Shown here one piece after another: positions 26,656 through 36,011 of a stretch of DNA of 61,752 bases. This DNA is from Bacteroides sp. CAG:927 (GTDB lineage Bacteria; Bacteroidota; Bacteroidia; Bacteroidales; Muribaculaceae): assembly GCA_000431155.1 (NCBI GenBank), contig HF985636.1, positions 61,916 to 123,667 on the forward strand, in the 5' to 3' direction. The notes under the pieces are model-generated. The model did no database searches, was not told where the DNA came from, and saw only the letters and a program-made list of their open reading frames with translations. Positions within the stretch are counted from its first letter, which is position 1. Every line of letters starts with the position of its first letter. The position numbers were made by a program, and so were the translations under genes.

Positions 26656-27423
26656 ATGTTTATGAAAAAACAGTTGATTACTTTTGCCACCGTCATACTC
26701 TTTGCCGCAAACATATCGGCTAAAGACACCAAAGAACATACGCCAGTGGATCAGTGGATGCTGTCGCACTCCACATCCGCCGACCGCGAAGTGGAAGGCG
26801 TGAAGATGTATTACCCCACAATGACCGACGGTGCAGCCACAATATCGGCCCAGCTTCCGGTGAAGAATCCCGATGCGGCACAGATACTCACCAACGCCCT
26901 TATATCCAATGGCGACAATGAGGAGCTGACAATAGCATCCGTTGAACCGGCACAATCATCATTCACATATACCGTTAAACAGCAGCGAGGGAGCTATAAG
27001 GATGCAGCCACATTCACATACAATATCACCGGAGAATGCCAGAAGGGTCAGATAAAATTTACGATACATGATATTGCAATAAACTATAAGGAAAAAGGGA
27101 TTCTTCCCCGCACTCTGAAAATAGAGAAAATGAATCCGGCCACAAACCAAAGACACGCAACCCTGATTGACCTCATGGCCCTTGAGGCATCACGGCTCGT
27201 GGCGGAAATAGCCGCAAAAGCCGAGGCAGAAAAAACGGAAGATGTGAGCCACTGGAAACAGATTCTATCCGGAGAAGTGACAGAGGGGATGAACATGACA
27301 GAAGTGACATTGGCCAAAGGCAAACCTTTTTCAGTATCGGGACCTGCCAGCAAAACCAAATGGCGTTATGAGGACAATACCGTGATTATATTCAATAACG
27401 GCGTAGTGACCCGTATAATTTGA
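26656..27423 (+). CDS. exported hypothetical protein
   Basis: 255 residues; a second ATG two codons in is equally likely. Signal peptide to about residue 22 (FATVILFAANISA). The mature part has no membrane segment. Residues 215-255 (EGMNMTEVTLAKGKPFSVSG ... WRYEDNTVIIFNNGVVTRI) look like the small BamE/SmpA-style repeat seen in envelope proteins, where a short strand follows a Gly-Met-x-x-x-Glu motif. Expression signals were not identified, and the gene follows a terminator by 16 bp. Function unknown. Confidence 0.75.
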   Translation: MFMKKQLITFATVILFAANISAKDTKEHTPVDQWMLSHSTSADREVEGVKMYYPTMTDGAATISAQLPVKNPDAAQILTNALISNGDNEELTIASVEPAQSSFTYTVKQQRGSYKDAATFTYNITGECQKGQIKFTIHDIAINYKEKGILPRTLKIEKMNPATNQRHATLIDLMALEASRLVAEIAAKAEAEKTEDVSHWKQILSGEVTEGMNMTEVTLAKGKPFSVSGPASKTKWRYEDNTVIIFNNGVVTRII

Positions 27424-27454
27424 CGCCATGCGATGGAGCAAGCCAAAAATTTTG

Positions 27455-27462
27455 TAATTTTG
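27455..27462 (+). promoter_or_regulatory. -7 box of tgt, abutting the ATG
   Basis: TAATTTTG ends 4 nt before the tgt ATG at 27467. A transcript from it would be leaderless or nearly so. No -33 box at normal spacing. Confidence 0.55.
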
Positions 27463-27466
27463 CATT

Positions 27467-28597
27467 ATGAAATTCAAGCTTGAAGCCACCGACAGCAACA
27501 GTAATGCCCGTGCCGGAGTCATCACTACCGACCACGGTACAATAGAAACGCCCATATTCATGCCTGTCGGCACCCTCGGCAGTGTCAAGGGTGTGCACAT
27601 GCATGAACTGCGCGACGACATAAAAGCCCAAATAATATTAGGCAACACCTATCACCTCTATCTCCGTCCGGGGATGGAGATTATAGAGCAAGCCGGCGGA
27701 CTGCACAAGTTCAATGGCTGGGAACGCCCCATTCTCACCGACAGCGGAGGATTCCAGGTGTTCAGCTTGTCAGACAACCGCAAGCTCACCGAGGAGGGGG
27801 CATACTTCCGCTCTCATATCGACGGATCCAAACACCTTTTCACTCCCGAAAAGGTGGTAGAGATACAACGCTCCATAGGAAGCGACATAATGATGGCTCT
27901 TGATGAGTGTCCCCCCGGTACTGCCGACAGGGATTATGCGCGCAAATCACTTGACCTGACCAAGCGGTGGCTGGTGCGCGGATGGAACCACTTCAATACC
28001 ACGCAGCCACGCTACGGCCACAGTCAGGCATTTTTTCCGATAGTGCAAGGAGTCACATATCCCGACCTGCGCCGCGACAGTGCCAAGTTCGTGGCCGATC
28101 TGGGAGCCGAAGGCAACGCCATAGGAGGACTCGCTGTAGGAGAGCCGACCGAAGTGATGTATGACATGATCGAGGTGGTAAACGAAGAGCTTCCCGTTGA
28201 CCGCCCGCGCTATCTGATGGGAGTGGGAACGCCCGTCAACATACTTGAGGCCATAGACCGCGGAGTGGATATGATGGATTGCGTAATGCCCACGCGCAAC
28301 GGGCGCAACGGGATGCTGTTCACGGCAAACGGCACCATGAACATGCGCAACCTCAAATGGGCCAATGACTTCTCCCCTATTGACGAGAACGGAGCAAGCT
28401 ATGTGGACCGAGTATATTCCAAGGCTTATCTCCGCCACCTTTTCATAGCCCAAGAGCTGCTTGCCATGCAGATAGCGTCGATCCACAATCTGGCGTTTTA
28501 TCTGTGGCTCGTGCGCGAAGCCCGCAAACATATCATAGCCGGAGATTTCAAGAGCTGGAAAACCACTATGACAGAACGCATGACACGCCGCCTTTAG
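27467..28597 (+). CDS. tgt: queuine tRNA-ribosyltransferase (Tgt), zinc ligands missing
   Basis: 376 residues. Exchanges guanine-34 of GUN-anticodon tRNAs for the queuosine precursor preQ1. TIM-barrel motifs are in place: DSGGFQVFSL (Asp92), GGLAVGEP, YLMGVGTP and MMDCVMPTRNG with the predicted nucleophile Asp271. The usual CxCxxC zinc site is replaced: the aligned segment reads PIDENGASYVDRVYSKAYLRHL (residues 304-325), with Gly, Ser and Asp at the three Cys positions; only the His of IHN (340) remains. Heads an operon with the LptF/G permease (4 bp gap). Confidence 0.94.
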   Translation: MKFKLEATDSNSNARAGVITTDHGTIETPIFMPVGTLGSVKGVHMHELRDDIKAQIILGNTYHLYLRPGMEIIEQAGGLHKFNGWERPILTDSGGFQVFSLSDNRKLTEEGAYFRSHIDGSKHLFTPEKVVEIQRSIGSDIMMALDECPPGTADRDYARKSLDLTKRWLVRGWNHFNTTQPRYGHSQAFFPIVQGVTYPDLRRDSAKFVADLGAEGNAIGGLAVGEPTEVMYDMIEVVNEELPVDRPRYLMGVGTPVNILEAIDRGVDMMDCVMPTRNGRNGMLFTANGTMNMRNLKWANDFSPIDENGASYVDRVYSKAYLRHLFIAQELLAMQIASIHNLAFYLWLVREARKHIIAGDFKSWKTTMTERMTRRL

Positions 28598-28601
28598 CAG
28601 T

Positions 28602-29687
28602 ATGAAGCACAATCCAATCAAAATATTAGACCGTTATATAATTGGCAAGTTTCTTGGCACGTACGTATTTGCCATCATACTGATACTTGCCATAACGGTA
28701 ATGTTTGACATCAACGAAAAGCTTGACCCTTTTCTGCGTGCTCCGCTCAAAGCCACAATTTTTGACTATTTCCTGAACTTCCTGCCTTATTTTGCCAACC
28801 AGTTCAGTCCTCTGTTCACATTCATAGCGGTAATATTTTTTACATCCAAGCTCGCTGACAATTCAGAAATAATAGCAATGCTGTCAACAGGCATGAGCTA
28901 TCGCCGCTTCACGCGTCCCTATATGATTTCAGCAGCCGTTATAGCCATAGCCACATACATACTGGCCGCATATATAATACCACCGGCCAACATAAAACGT
29001 ATAGAATACACCAATACTTATGTGAAAAACAAGCGCGTGGACTACGGCTCAAACATAATGATGCAGGTGGGACAGGGCAAGATTGCCTATATATCGCGTT
29101 ACGACAACACTACCCGTACGGGATATAAATTTTCGCTTGAGAACTTCAAGGACAAGAAACTTGTGTCGCGACTTACCGCGCAGACCATAGTCTATGACAC
29201 GCTCCACAAATGGCAGGTGCGCGACTATATGATACGCGAATTCAAAGGCACACGTGAGGAGATAGAACGCGGCAACAAACTTGACACCGTAATACCAATG
29301 GAGCCTCAGGATTTTCTCATAGCCAAAAACGACCACGAGAAAATGTCCACCCCACAACTAAACGAATACATCAACCGTCAACGGGCAAAAGGTGTGGCAA
29401 ACATAAAATCGTTTGAAATCGAATACCACCGCCGATTTGCAATGACTGCGGCCGCATTCATTCTCACCATAATAGGCATGTCGCTGTCAAGCCGCAAAGT
29501 GAAAGGGGGAATGGGCGTGAATATCGGCATAGGGCTGGTGCTGAGTTTCAGCTATATCCTGTTTATGACAGTGACATCCACGTTTGCAATATCGGGACTC
29601 ACATCACCCATAGTGGCCATGTGGATACCCAACATGCTCTATCTCATTATAGCCATAGTGCTTTATCGCAGGGCATCGCAGGGCTAA
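28602..29687 (+). CDS. LptF/LptG-family lipopolysaccharide export permease
   Basis: 361 residues. Three N-terminal membrane segments (about 14-37, 55-78, 98-120), a large periplasmic jellyroll part (130-270), and three C-terminal membrane segments from about 275. Early sequence LDRYIIGKFLGTYVFAIILI and the TGMSYRRFTRPYM coupling region fit the YjgP/YjgQ family. With LptB and a partner it pulls LPS from the inner membrane. Which of LptF or LptG it is cannot be told from one gene. It follows tgt by 4 bp; the second permease is not in this window. Confidence 0.9.
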   Translation: MKHNPIKILDRYIIGKFLGTYVFAIILILAITVMFDINEKLDPFLRAPLKATIFDYFLNFLPYFANQFSPLFTFIAVIFFTSKLADNSEIIAMLSTGMSYRRFTRPYMISAAVIAIATYILAAYIIPPANIKRIEYTNTYVKNKRVDYGSNIMMQVGQGKIAYISRYDNTTRTGYKFSLENFKDKKLVSRLTAQTIVYDTLHKWQVRDYMIREFKGTREEIERGNKLDTVIPMEPQDFLIAKNDHEKMSTPQLNEYINRQRAKGVANIKSFEIEYHRRFAMTAAAFILTIIGMSLSSRKVKGGMGVNIGIGLVLSFSYILFMTVTSTFAISGLTSPIVAMWIPNMLYLIIAIVLYRRASQG

Positions 29688-29762
29688 TATCGGCTGTGTT
29701 ACCGAACCTTAGAGTCTGCAGCCTCGTTATATAGGAAAGTAACGAATCAAAGCAACAGAATT

Positions 29763-30371
29763 ATGAAAAAGATTACGTATGCCCTCATGGCTCTCGCCAC
29801 ACTCGGAATGAGTTCATGCAACGAGGCCGCAAAACTTGCCGAAAACATTGAAGGAACCTGGAGCGGCGCTCCGGAACGAATTATAGATGACCCTTCGGGT
29901 AGTGCCACCGTAATTGAAAGCACCACCTTTGCCGTGGACAGCACAGGCAAGGGAGGCGACATGATTATAGTGTCGCTCATCTCCACTACCGGACAAGTAC
30001 AGGGGTCCGCATCCATCATGCAGCCTCTGAGTGTGTCAGCGGCAGCGAAAGCCGAGATACTTGGCAAGTGGCAAGCTGTGGATGATGATGAGATACATGT
30101 GAGCATTGACCCGCGCACCCTCAGTGTAAGCGTAGATCCCGAGGGAGTGGTGCTTACAACAAATCTGCTTGACAACGCCGCACAAGCCACTGTGGCATCA
30201 ATCAAGCCCCAAGTGGCAGAATCAGTCAAGAGCCAGATTACTAACGTCTTGCAAATGCGCTATGCATCAATCAAAAAGATTGACGACATAGACATCAAGG
30301 GAAATGTGATGGAATACGAAATCAATCACAAAGAATATACCGCTTCGCGTCAGGGTCCGGCAAATATGTAA
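29763..30371 (+). CDS. hypothetical lipoprotein
   Basis: 202 residues. Signal with lipobox MSSC (Cys19). The mature part begins NEAAKLAENIEGTWSGAPER and has a beta-rich, lipocalin-like opening (IEGTWSG... FAVDSTGKGGDMIIVSL), then a helical region. The C-terminus runs YEINHKEYTASRQGPANM. No family recognised. The convergent eptA-type gene ends 1 bp past its stop, with no room for a terminator between them. Confidence 0.72.
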   Translation: MKKITYALMALATLGMSSCNEAAKLAENIEGTWSGAPERIIDDPSGSATVIESTTFAVDSTGKGGDMIIVSLISTTGQVQGSASIMQPLSVSAAAKAEILGKWQAVDDDEIHVSIDPRTLSVSVDPEGVVLTTNLLDNAAQATVASIKPQVAESVKSQITNVLQMRYASIKKIDDIDIKGNVMEYEINHKEYTASRQGPANM

Positions 30372-30372
30372 A

Positions 30373-32091
30373 TTACCGCTTCAATTTCACACCCAGCGAA
30401 TCAAGCTTTACAAAGTCGTGCTCCATGAGGCCACAGTCCTCAAGGGGCACGGCTTCGTTATGGTCGTTAAGGTATATGGGCCGGGGTTCGGCATATTCTG
30501 CACTCACCAGAGATTTTTTGGGAGACATATACGGCGATTTCAGGCCCGCAAGCTGCATTGCAGTATGGAAGTAAGCACTTGATGAAGCAACATAGCGGTG
30601 AGCATTGTTCATGGCATTGCGTTTGAATTCAGGATATGCAGCATCCAAGCCGGGCGACACCCATACAATCATAGGCACATGAATCTGATAATAGCTCGGA
30701 CATGGAGACGCATGCAGAAACAATCCTCTTTCATCGTCAAATATATCCTCACCATGGTCGGATGTGTACAGCATGGCACTGATGCCATCTGAAGAATGCA
30801 AGGCAGTCATCACGGAATCAAGCAAAGCCGAAGTAGCAAGCACCGAATTGTTATACGCATTGACCAGAGAGTTACGATATTTGCTTTTGGCCTCAGTGGG
30901 GTAATCGGGTTTGAAACTGCGCAAATTTTCAGGGTATCTGTCGGCATAGTTGAAATGTGACCCGTAGGTGTGGAGCACTATCAGCTTTTTGTGAGCACCG
31001 GAATTAAGGGCTTTGCGGAAATACGGCAACAGCGAGAAATCAGAATGCAGGCTTTCGCCATGCTCATAATCACGAATGAACAGGCAGGTGTCGGCCTCCA
31101 TGCCGAAAAAGTCTATAAAAGAACGGTTGCGCAACTGATTGCTCAGAAACCATGTGCTGAAACCGGCCTCCTTAAAGGCAGTAATGATTCCTTTGGAACT
31201 GTAGATAGAATCACCGAAATTGGATGCATCAAGATAGGAAATAAGCATCGGCACACTCTTGTGAGTAGTGTTGGACTGCGAAAGCACCTTGTCAAAAGCC
31301 ACAAGGCCATCCCTGCCGACAAGAGACGGATTGGTGGGGAATTCACTTCCGGTAAGCTGCCAGTTCATGGCTCGCGATGTTTCCCCTACCACGAGCACAT
31401 AGGTTTGCGGCACAGTGTCGCCACGTTCTGCCACAGTGTGATATGAAAAGTCACGACTTGTGTCCGGATATTTGGATGTGAGCACAGTACGGTTGACGGC
31501 AGTGCACATATTATATATGGCATTTATCGGGAAAAGGTGCTTGTGAATAGCATAATTGTCTCCAACGAACTTGCCTATCACACCAAAGACAATGCCAAGA
31601 GCCAATACAATGCCCCCGGCCACGCGAAGTGAGTGCACGAAGTTAACCGGCAGCAGCCATCGGCGACACCATGCCACAATCCCGACTATCAATGGGGGCA
31701 AGAACAACACGAACACGGCAATCATTATGGGCGTGAGATTGCCGAGAAGCTCGCCTACCTCTCCGGGATTGGTGGTGACTACATTAAGGAACATATCCAC
31801 AGCTATCACAGATCGTCCGTAGAGATAAATAAGAACCATCTGAAAGGCTGCAAAAAACATAAATGGGAACATGAGCACAGCCGCTTTGCCCACCTTGCGC
31901 GAAATGCCCATAAGCACCATAAACACGCCCAATGGTACTGCCACATTGGTAATACTCCCCCAAATATTCATGTCTTCGGTAAAAGATAGCTCTACGTTAG
32001 GGATTATGAGAGCTATGAGAGACCAAACCGCAAGCACTACTGCCGCTATGGTAATTGATTTCTTTTGTCCTGCAATATCAAAATGCTTCAT
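30373..32091 (-). CDS. phosphoethanolamine transferase (EptA/sulfatase superfamily)
   Basis: 572 residues from ATG 32091. Five N-terminal membrane segments (about 14-30, 45-62, 70-92, 118-140, 155-175) precede a periplasmic sulfatase-fold domain. VVGETSRAMNWQLTG carries the predicted Thr238 nucleophile that takes the phosphoethanolamine, and YTSDHGED (Asp445, His446) is the zinc-binding motif. These enzymes decorate lipid A or glycans, and can confer cationic-peptide tolerance; acceptor here is inferred. The start overlaps the end of the upstream Omp85-like gene by 14 bp, so the two are likely coupled. Confidence 0.9.
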   Translation of the reverse strand: MKHFDIAGQKKSITIAAVVLAVWSLIALIIPNVELSFTEDMNIWGSITNVAVPLGVFMVLMGISRKVGKAAVLMFPFMFFAAFQMVLIYLYGRSVIAVDMFLNVVTTNPGEVGELLGNLTPIMIAVFVLFLPPLIVGIVAWCRRWLLPVNFVHSLRVAGGIVLALGIVFGVIGKFVGDNYAIHKHLFPINAIYNMCTAVNRTVLTSKYPDTSRDFSYHTVAERGDTVPQTYVLVVGETSRAMNWQLTGSEFPTNPSLVGRDGLVAFDKVLSQSNTTHKSVPMLISYLDASNFGDSIYSSKGIITAFKEAGFSTWFLSNQLRNRSFIDFFGMEADTCLFIRDYEHGESLHSDFSLLPYFRKALNSGAHKKLIVLHTYGSHFNYADRYPENLRSFKPDYPTEAKSKYRNSLVNAYNNSVLATSALLDSVMTALHSSDGISAMLYTSDHGEDIFDDERGLFLHASPCPSYYQIHVPMIVWVSPGLDAAYPEFKRNAMNNAHRYVASSSAYFHTAMQLAGLKSPYMSPKKSLVSAEYAEPRPIYLNDHNEAVPLEDCGLMEHDFVKLDSLGVKLKR

Positions 32092-33262
32092 TGATAGAGA
32101 AAATAAATGATGTTTCACCCTTACCAACGCCAAAATCCAAGCGCACATTGGTAAGATGCTTAAACTCCCATCTGTAGCCTATGCCGGCGTTAGGGAGGAT
32201 ATGTCGTGATCTGAACCGGCTGATTTTCGGAGCCACCGTTGCAGCCCCGGCCCATACTACAATACCGTTTCGGCGCCACACGTGCTGCCGCAGCTCCAAG
32301 GCGATATCCATTTCGCATTTATCGCGGAATCTGGCCTCATAATAACCGCGCATGTTGTTGCTTCCTCCGAAAGAAGACATCATGCTCCATGGCACATTAC
32401 CGTAGCTTATGCGGGTGTGATAATTGGCAGCTATCACACCGCCTTTCCACACATTCTTAAACCAATTGGCCTGAAAGGATGTGTAGCTGAACGCATAGTC
32501 ATTGCCCATGAAACGCGGACAGAACCTCTGCTCAAGCATCAGCAAACAACCATGACGGGTTGCCGTAAGATTATCGCGTGTATCATACTGCACTTTCAGG
32601 CCCACACCCGTGGTGAATGTGGAGTAATCCTGTCCCTGCCACAATTCGGGACGAAACACCTTATTAGCCCGTACATGCGCGAACTCAGCGGCGGGACCGA
32701 TGTAGAAATTGCGCATCAGCCGCCACATCATATCCACATTGGCATGGATGTAAAGTTCATTGAATTTTGAAGCGTTATCCATATCTATCCCGTTGTCGTA
32801 CCCTATGCCCCAGAATTTGCGCGGGAAAGAATAAAAATACAAGTTATAATTTATTCTGCGGCTGTCATTGCGAAATATATGATTGCCCCTGATGCCGATA
32901 AGATAGAAACCGACAGAGGAAATATCGCCATACAATGACACATTTGAAGGCATTGTAAGGCTATCGGCCATATTGGGACGATAAAATCCGGCAGCAACTA
33001 TGCCGATGCCGAATTTGGTGTCGGACGAGTAATGGGGGCCGCCTATCACACTAAAATCAAACCTCTTGTATTCTTTGGGCTTGTTTGAATCCTTGAAATA
33101 CTCCAGCACACGATGTATCACTCCATGCTTCTGAGGCACAGTATCAGTAACCGAATCTACCGGCACCGAATCGGCCAGTTCAGAAAGCCGGGAAGAGTCG
33201 TGCTGCGCGGAGGCGAAAAAAGCCACAGCGAGCATTAATACTGCTATGTATTGACGAATCAT
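32078..33262 (-). CDS. Omp85/BamA-superfamily outer-membrane protein
   Basis: 394 residues from ATG 33262, which begins a good signal peptide (MIRQYIAVLMLAVAFFASA). A short linker is followed by 12 or more amphipathic strands. The NNMRGYYEARFRDK stretch fits the (V/I/M)RG(F/Y) lid-lock motif of Omp85 loop 6. There are no POTRA domains in the remaining N-terminus, so it is a compact member like those of bacterial surface antigen (D15) family, and it ends in an aromatic residue (NEAF). A -7-like box TATTTTTG sits at 33279-33286. Function unknown; linked to the phosphoethanolamine transferase. Confidence 0.86.
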   Translation of the reverse strand: MIRQYIAVLMLAVAFFASAQHDSSRLSELADSVPVDSVTDTVPQKHGVIHRVLEYFKDSNKPKEYKRFDFSVIGGPHYSSDTKFGIGIVAAGFYRPNMADSLTMPSNVSLYGDISSVGFYLIGIRGNHIFRNDSRRINYNLYFYSFPRKFWGIGYDNGIDMDNASKFNELYIHANVDMMWRLMRNFYIGPAAEFAHVRANKVFRPELWQGQDYSTFTTGVGLKVQYDTRDNLTATRHGCLLMLEQRFCPRFMGNDYAFSYTSFQANWFKNVWKGGVIAANYHTRISYGNVPWSMMSSFGGSNNMRGYYEARFRDKCEMDIALELRQHVWRRNGIVVWAGAATVAPKISRFRSRHILPNAGIGYRWEFKHLTNVRLDFGVGKGETSFIFSINEAF

Positions 33263-33278
33263 AGTGTAAATTACACTG

Positions 33279-33286
33279 CAAAAATA
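33279..33286 (-). promoter_or_regulatory. possible -7 box of the Omp85-like/transferase unit
   Basis: TATTTTTG on the minus strand, 16 bp before the ATG at 33262. No -33 box at the expected spacing was identified. Confidence 0.4.
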
Positions 33287-33454
33287 GTCATTATTACTGT
33301 ATTTTAACATTATAATAATACAATATCCAATACCGGCATTCCTTAAATTCCATTTTAAGGCGAATTTCACATTAATTGTGACCTTTAGGCAAACCCTTTT
33401 TGGTTACTAACTTGTTAAAATACCAAAGTCTCAACTATTACTTATTAGCGCATT

Positions 33455-34330
33455 ATGAATTCAAACATCACATATTTCATCATATTTATCCTTGCCATGC
33501 TACCATGTGCCGCAAAAGGGCAGGCTTCTGAGGCACAGGCGGTTGCTTCTACAACAATTATCACGGCCGGGGTTGACACACTCCAGCCGAAAACAGTCAT
33601 TGCCTCAGACTCACTCATCAATCCTGATGCCATAGGGCGCCGACCCACCTTGTACGATTACCCTTACTCCCGCACCCTGAGCATCCCGAACTGGAACCGC
33701 TTGTGGGCCAACACTTCAGTACTCGTGGCCGGTGGAATCACCACAATGGTTGTTCTTGAGGCGCTGCCAAAAGAATCAACAGCATGGAACAAAACCGAAG
33801 ATGCCAAAGTGTCAATGTGGAAACGGTGGGTACGCAATGTGTGCGACGGACCGGTATGGGACGGCGACAATCTGATTTTCAACTATGTGCTGCACCCCTA
33901 TGCCGGAGCTGCCTACTACATGAGTGCCCGCAGTTGCGGGTTCAACTGCTGGGGATCGTTTGTTTATTGTTTTGCCATATCAACAGTGTTTTGGGAATAC
34001 GGATTTGAAGCTTTTAACGAAATTCCCTCGGTTCAGGATTTGATAATCACCCCTGTAATAGGCTCAATTATTGGCGAAGGATTCTACATCCTCAAACGCA
34101 GAATAGTTGACCGCGGGTACCGGCTGTTTGGATCCAGAGTGCTGGGATATGTAGCCGCCTTCTTTCTTGACCCTGTAAATGAAGTATTGGGATATTTTCG
34201 CGGCGACCAAAAAAAGTATTATGACCGGGACGGACGCAGCGCCAACAAGCCTCATTTGGCGGGAGGATTCAATATAATGCCTCAGAAGGGGGGAATAACT
34301 GCAAATATCAGCCTTACTTACAATTTTTAA
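33455..34330 (+). CDS. DUF3943 protein
   Basis: 291 residues with a signal peptide (residues 1-22). The DUF3943 core spans about 60-240, with VWDGDNLIFNYVLHPYAGAAYYMSARS and SFVYCFAISTVFWEYGFEAFNEIPSVQDLIITPVIG. Hydrophobic stretches in this part suggest membrane association. The chain ends in an outer-membrane-like strand with terminal Phe (ANISLTYNF). Function unknown; the family is common in Bacteroidota and Proteobacteria envelopes. Confidence 0.85.
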   Translation: MNSNITYFIIFILAMLPCAAKGQASEAQAVASTTIITAGVDTLQPKTVIASDSLINPDAIGRRPTLYDYPYSRTLSIPNWNRLWANTSVLVAGGITTMVVLEALPKESTAWNKTEDAKVSMWKRWVRNVCDGPVWDGDNLIFNYVLHPYAGAAYYMSARSCGFNCWGSFVYCFAISTVFWEYGFEAFNEIPSVQDLIITPVIGSIIGEGFYILKRRIVDRGYRLFGSRVLGYVAAFFLDPVNEVLGYFRGDQKKYYDRDGRSANKPHLAGGFNIMPQKGGITANISLTYNF

Positions 34331-34376
34331 TGCATTCCATACCATATTTTAAGGCTACGTCTTTATAAAAATTAAC

Positions 34377-34384
34377 TATCTTTG
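34377..34384 (+). promoter_or_regulatory. -7 box of the PCMD gene
   Basis: TATCTTTG, 21 bp before the ATG at 34406; no clear -33 box. Confidence 0.45.
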
Positions 34385-34405
34385 TAGCCTTAATTATTTA
34401 AGCAT

Positions 34406-35362
34406 ATGAAAACCAAATCAACTATTATTTTAGCCCTATCGCTTGCCCTCTCCACACAATGCGCTACGGCTCAGCATATTGAGCACATAAAATTCGGTGA
34501 TTTCAACCAATGGATCACACGCACGATAAAAGAATCGGCCGTGATAGGCGGTGACAAGCGCACCCTCTATGAAATAGGGCCTTCAGCCAATCTTTCAGGC
34601 AATAAAGCATACCATAACGGTCTGTCGCCATGGGGCACAAGCAATGTTTACGCCAAAGTGTCGGGTGTGACCAAGACATCCAATGCCGTATATCCCGCCA
34701 TACGATCCGGAGCCAACAAATGCGCCAAACTATGCACGCAGATGGAGCATGTCAAGGTGCTGGGCATCATCAATATGAGTGTAATGGTGACCGGTTCTAT
34801 CTTTCTCGGAGAGATGATTGAACCAATATCAAGCACTAAAAACCCGTATTCAAAAATGGATATGGGTATGCCCTACGCCAAACGCCCCAAAAGTCTGGTA
34901 TTTGACTATAAAGTAGATATGCCCAATGTCAACACCCGCACCAAGGCCACCGGCTTCGGCTCACAAAAAACATTGCCGGGGCGCGATGAGGCCGCTGTGT
35001 TTGTGTTTCTACAGCGACGCTGGGAAGACGCCAAAGGCAACATACACGCAAAACGTGTAGGCACAGGTGGCCGCACATTCAACAAAGGATCAAATTGGGT
35101 CAACGGATTCAAGCTCCCCATAGTCTATGGCGACTGCTCTTCAAATCCCGCCTACAAATGGCTGGGACTGCGAGGAAAATCAAATGCATATTATGCACGC
35201 AACTCCAAGGGGAAGATGGTGCCGGTGATAGAAGAGGGATGGGATAACGCAAATGCTACGCCCACACACGTGATACTTATGATGAGTTCCGGCAATGGCG
35301 AGCCTTATGTTGGCACCGAGGGTCTCACGCTCTATGTTGATAACGTGGGATTTGATCTTTAG
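34406..35362 (+). CDS. PCMD-domain exported protein
   Basis: 318 residues with a signal peptide (MKTKSTIILALSLALSTQCATA). The mature N-terminus HIEHIKFGDFNQWITRTIKE and the C-terminal THVILMMSSGNGEPYVGTEGLTLYVDNVGFDL match the putative carbohydrate-metabolism (PCMD) domain, a beta-sandwich found in Bacteroidota surface and polysaccharide loci. No SusC/D pair lies nearby, so a glycan role is inference. Monocistronic; it is followed by a strong terminator. Confidence 0.8.
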   Translation: MKTKSTIILALSLALSTQCATAQHIEHIKFGDFNQWITRTIKESAVIGGDKRTLYEIGPSANLSGNKAYHNGLSPWGTSNVYAKVSGVTKTSNAVYPAIRSGANKCAKLCTQMEHVKVLGIINMSVMVTGSIFLGEMIEPISSTKNPYSKMDMGMPYAKRPKSLVFDYKVDMPNVNTRTKATGFGSQKTLPGRDEAAVFVFLQRRWEDAKGNIHAKRVGTGGRTFNKGSNWVNGFKLPIVYGDCSSNPAYKWLGLRGKSNAYYARNSKGKMVPVIEEGWDNANATPTHVILMMSSGNGEPYVGTEGLTLYVDNVGFDL

Positions 35363-35395
35363 AGCCACTGCCATCGCATTTGCAAATACAATCAA

Positions 35396-35441
35396 AAAAC
35401 GGAGGGAAATTCCTATTAGCAGAAATTTCCCTCCGTTTTAT
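35396..35441 (+). terminator. terminator of the PCMD gene
   Basis: 16-bp perfect stem (35396-35411 with 35424-35439) with a run of T at its 3' side. The remaining 35442-35671 stretch has a 6-bp GAGCCG/CGGCTC stem and no gene. Confidence 0.88.
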
Positions 35442-35671
35442 TTAGAGCCGGTTCGACAATATCTGTTAACGGCTCTAAGTTTTCTGCGGCGCTTGTTGGC
35501 GGGCAAAGAACAATAATACAGAGAATAATTGCCTTGGCAGTACCGGTAAAATGACGAAATATATGCTAATGGATCCATCCGATACTGCTGCATAGGGATG
35601 CAACAATTCGCATTCCTAATCAGTTATTACCTATAGATAATATTATATCCCGAAAAATCAATTTTACTATT

Positions 35672-35950
35672 ATGATTAGACTGAATGTTTTCTTTCTCAT
35701 TGAAAAGAGTGAGAACCGTGAACCGCTTATCAAAGCGGCCACCGAACTTGTTGAGCTGTCATTGCATGACAAAGGGTGCGTGGCTTATGATGTGTATTCT
35801 TCACTTACGGCTGACGATGTGCTGATGATTTGCGAAACATGGCGAACCAAAGCTGACCTTGAAGCCCATATGCAATCAGAACATTTCAAACGTCTTGTGC
35901 CTGAAATGCAAAAACTTGCAACTATGACTCTTGAAGAATTTAATTTTTAG
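35672..35950 (+). CDS. ABM-domain (antibiotic biosynthesis monooxygenase-like) protein
   Basis: 92 residues, a single ferredoxin-like ABM domain. FFLIEKSENREPLIKAATELVELS, then KGCVAYDVYSS and LMICETWRTKADLEAHMQSEHFKRL, follow the YgiN pattern, including the conserved E-x-W and His (SEHF). YgiN-type proteins are dimeric quinol monooxygenases or bind quinones; other members degrade haem. Substrate here is unknown. The aquaporin follows 61 bp downstream. Confidence 0.87.
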   Translation: MIRLNVFFLIEKSENREPLIKAATELVELSLHDKGCVAYDVYSSLTADDVLMICETWRTKADLEAHMQSEHFKRLVPEMQKLATMTLEEFNF

Positions 35951-35971
35951 TGCAAAATTGATTTTTAAAGT

Positions 35972-35979
35972 TATATTTG
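35972..35979 (+). promoter_or_regulatory. -7 box of the aquaporin gene
   Basis: TATATTTG, 32 bp before ATG 36012. The nearest TTG upstream (35958-35960) is too close, so the -33 element is uncertain. Confidence 0.45.
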
Positions 35980-36011
35980 CGGAAAATCAAATTTCCAAAA
36001 TTCAAGTGTTT

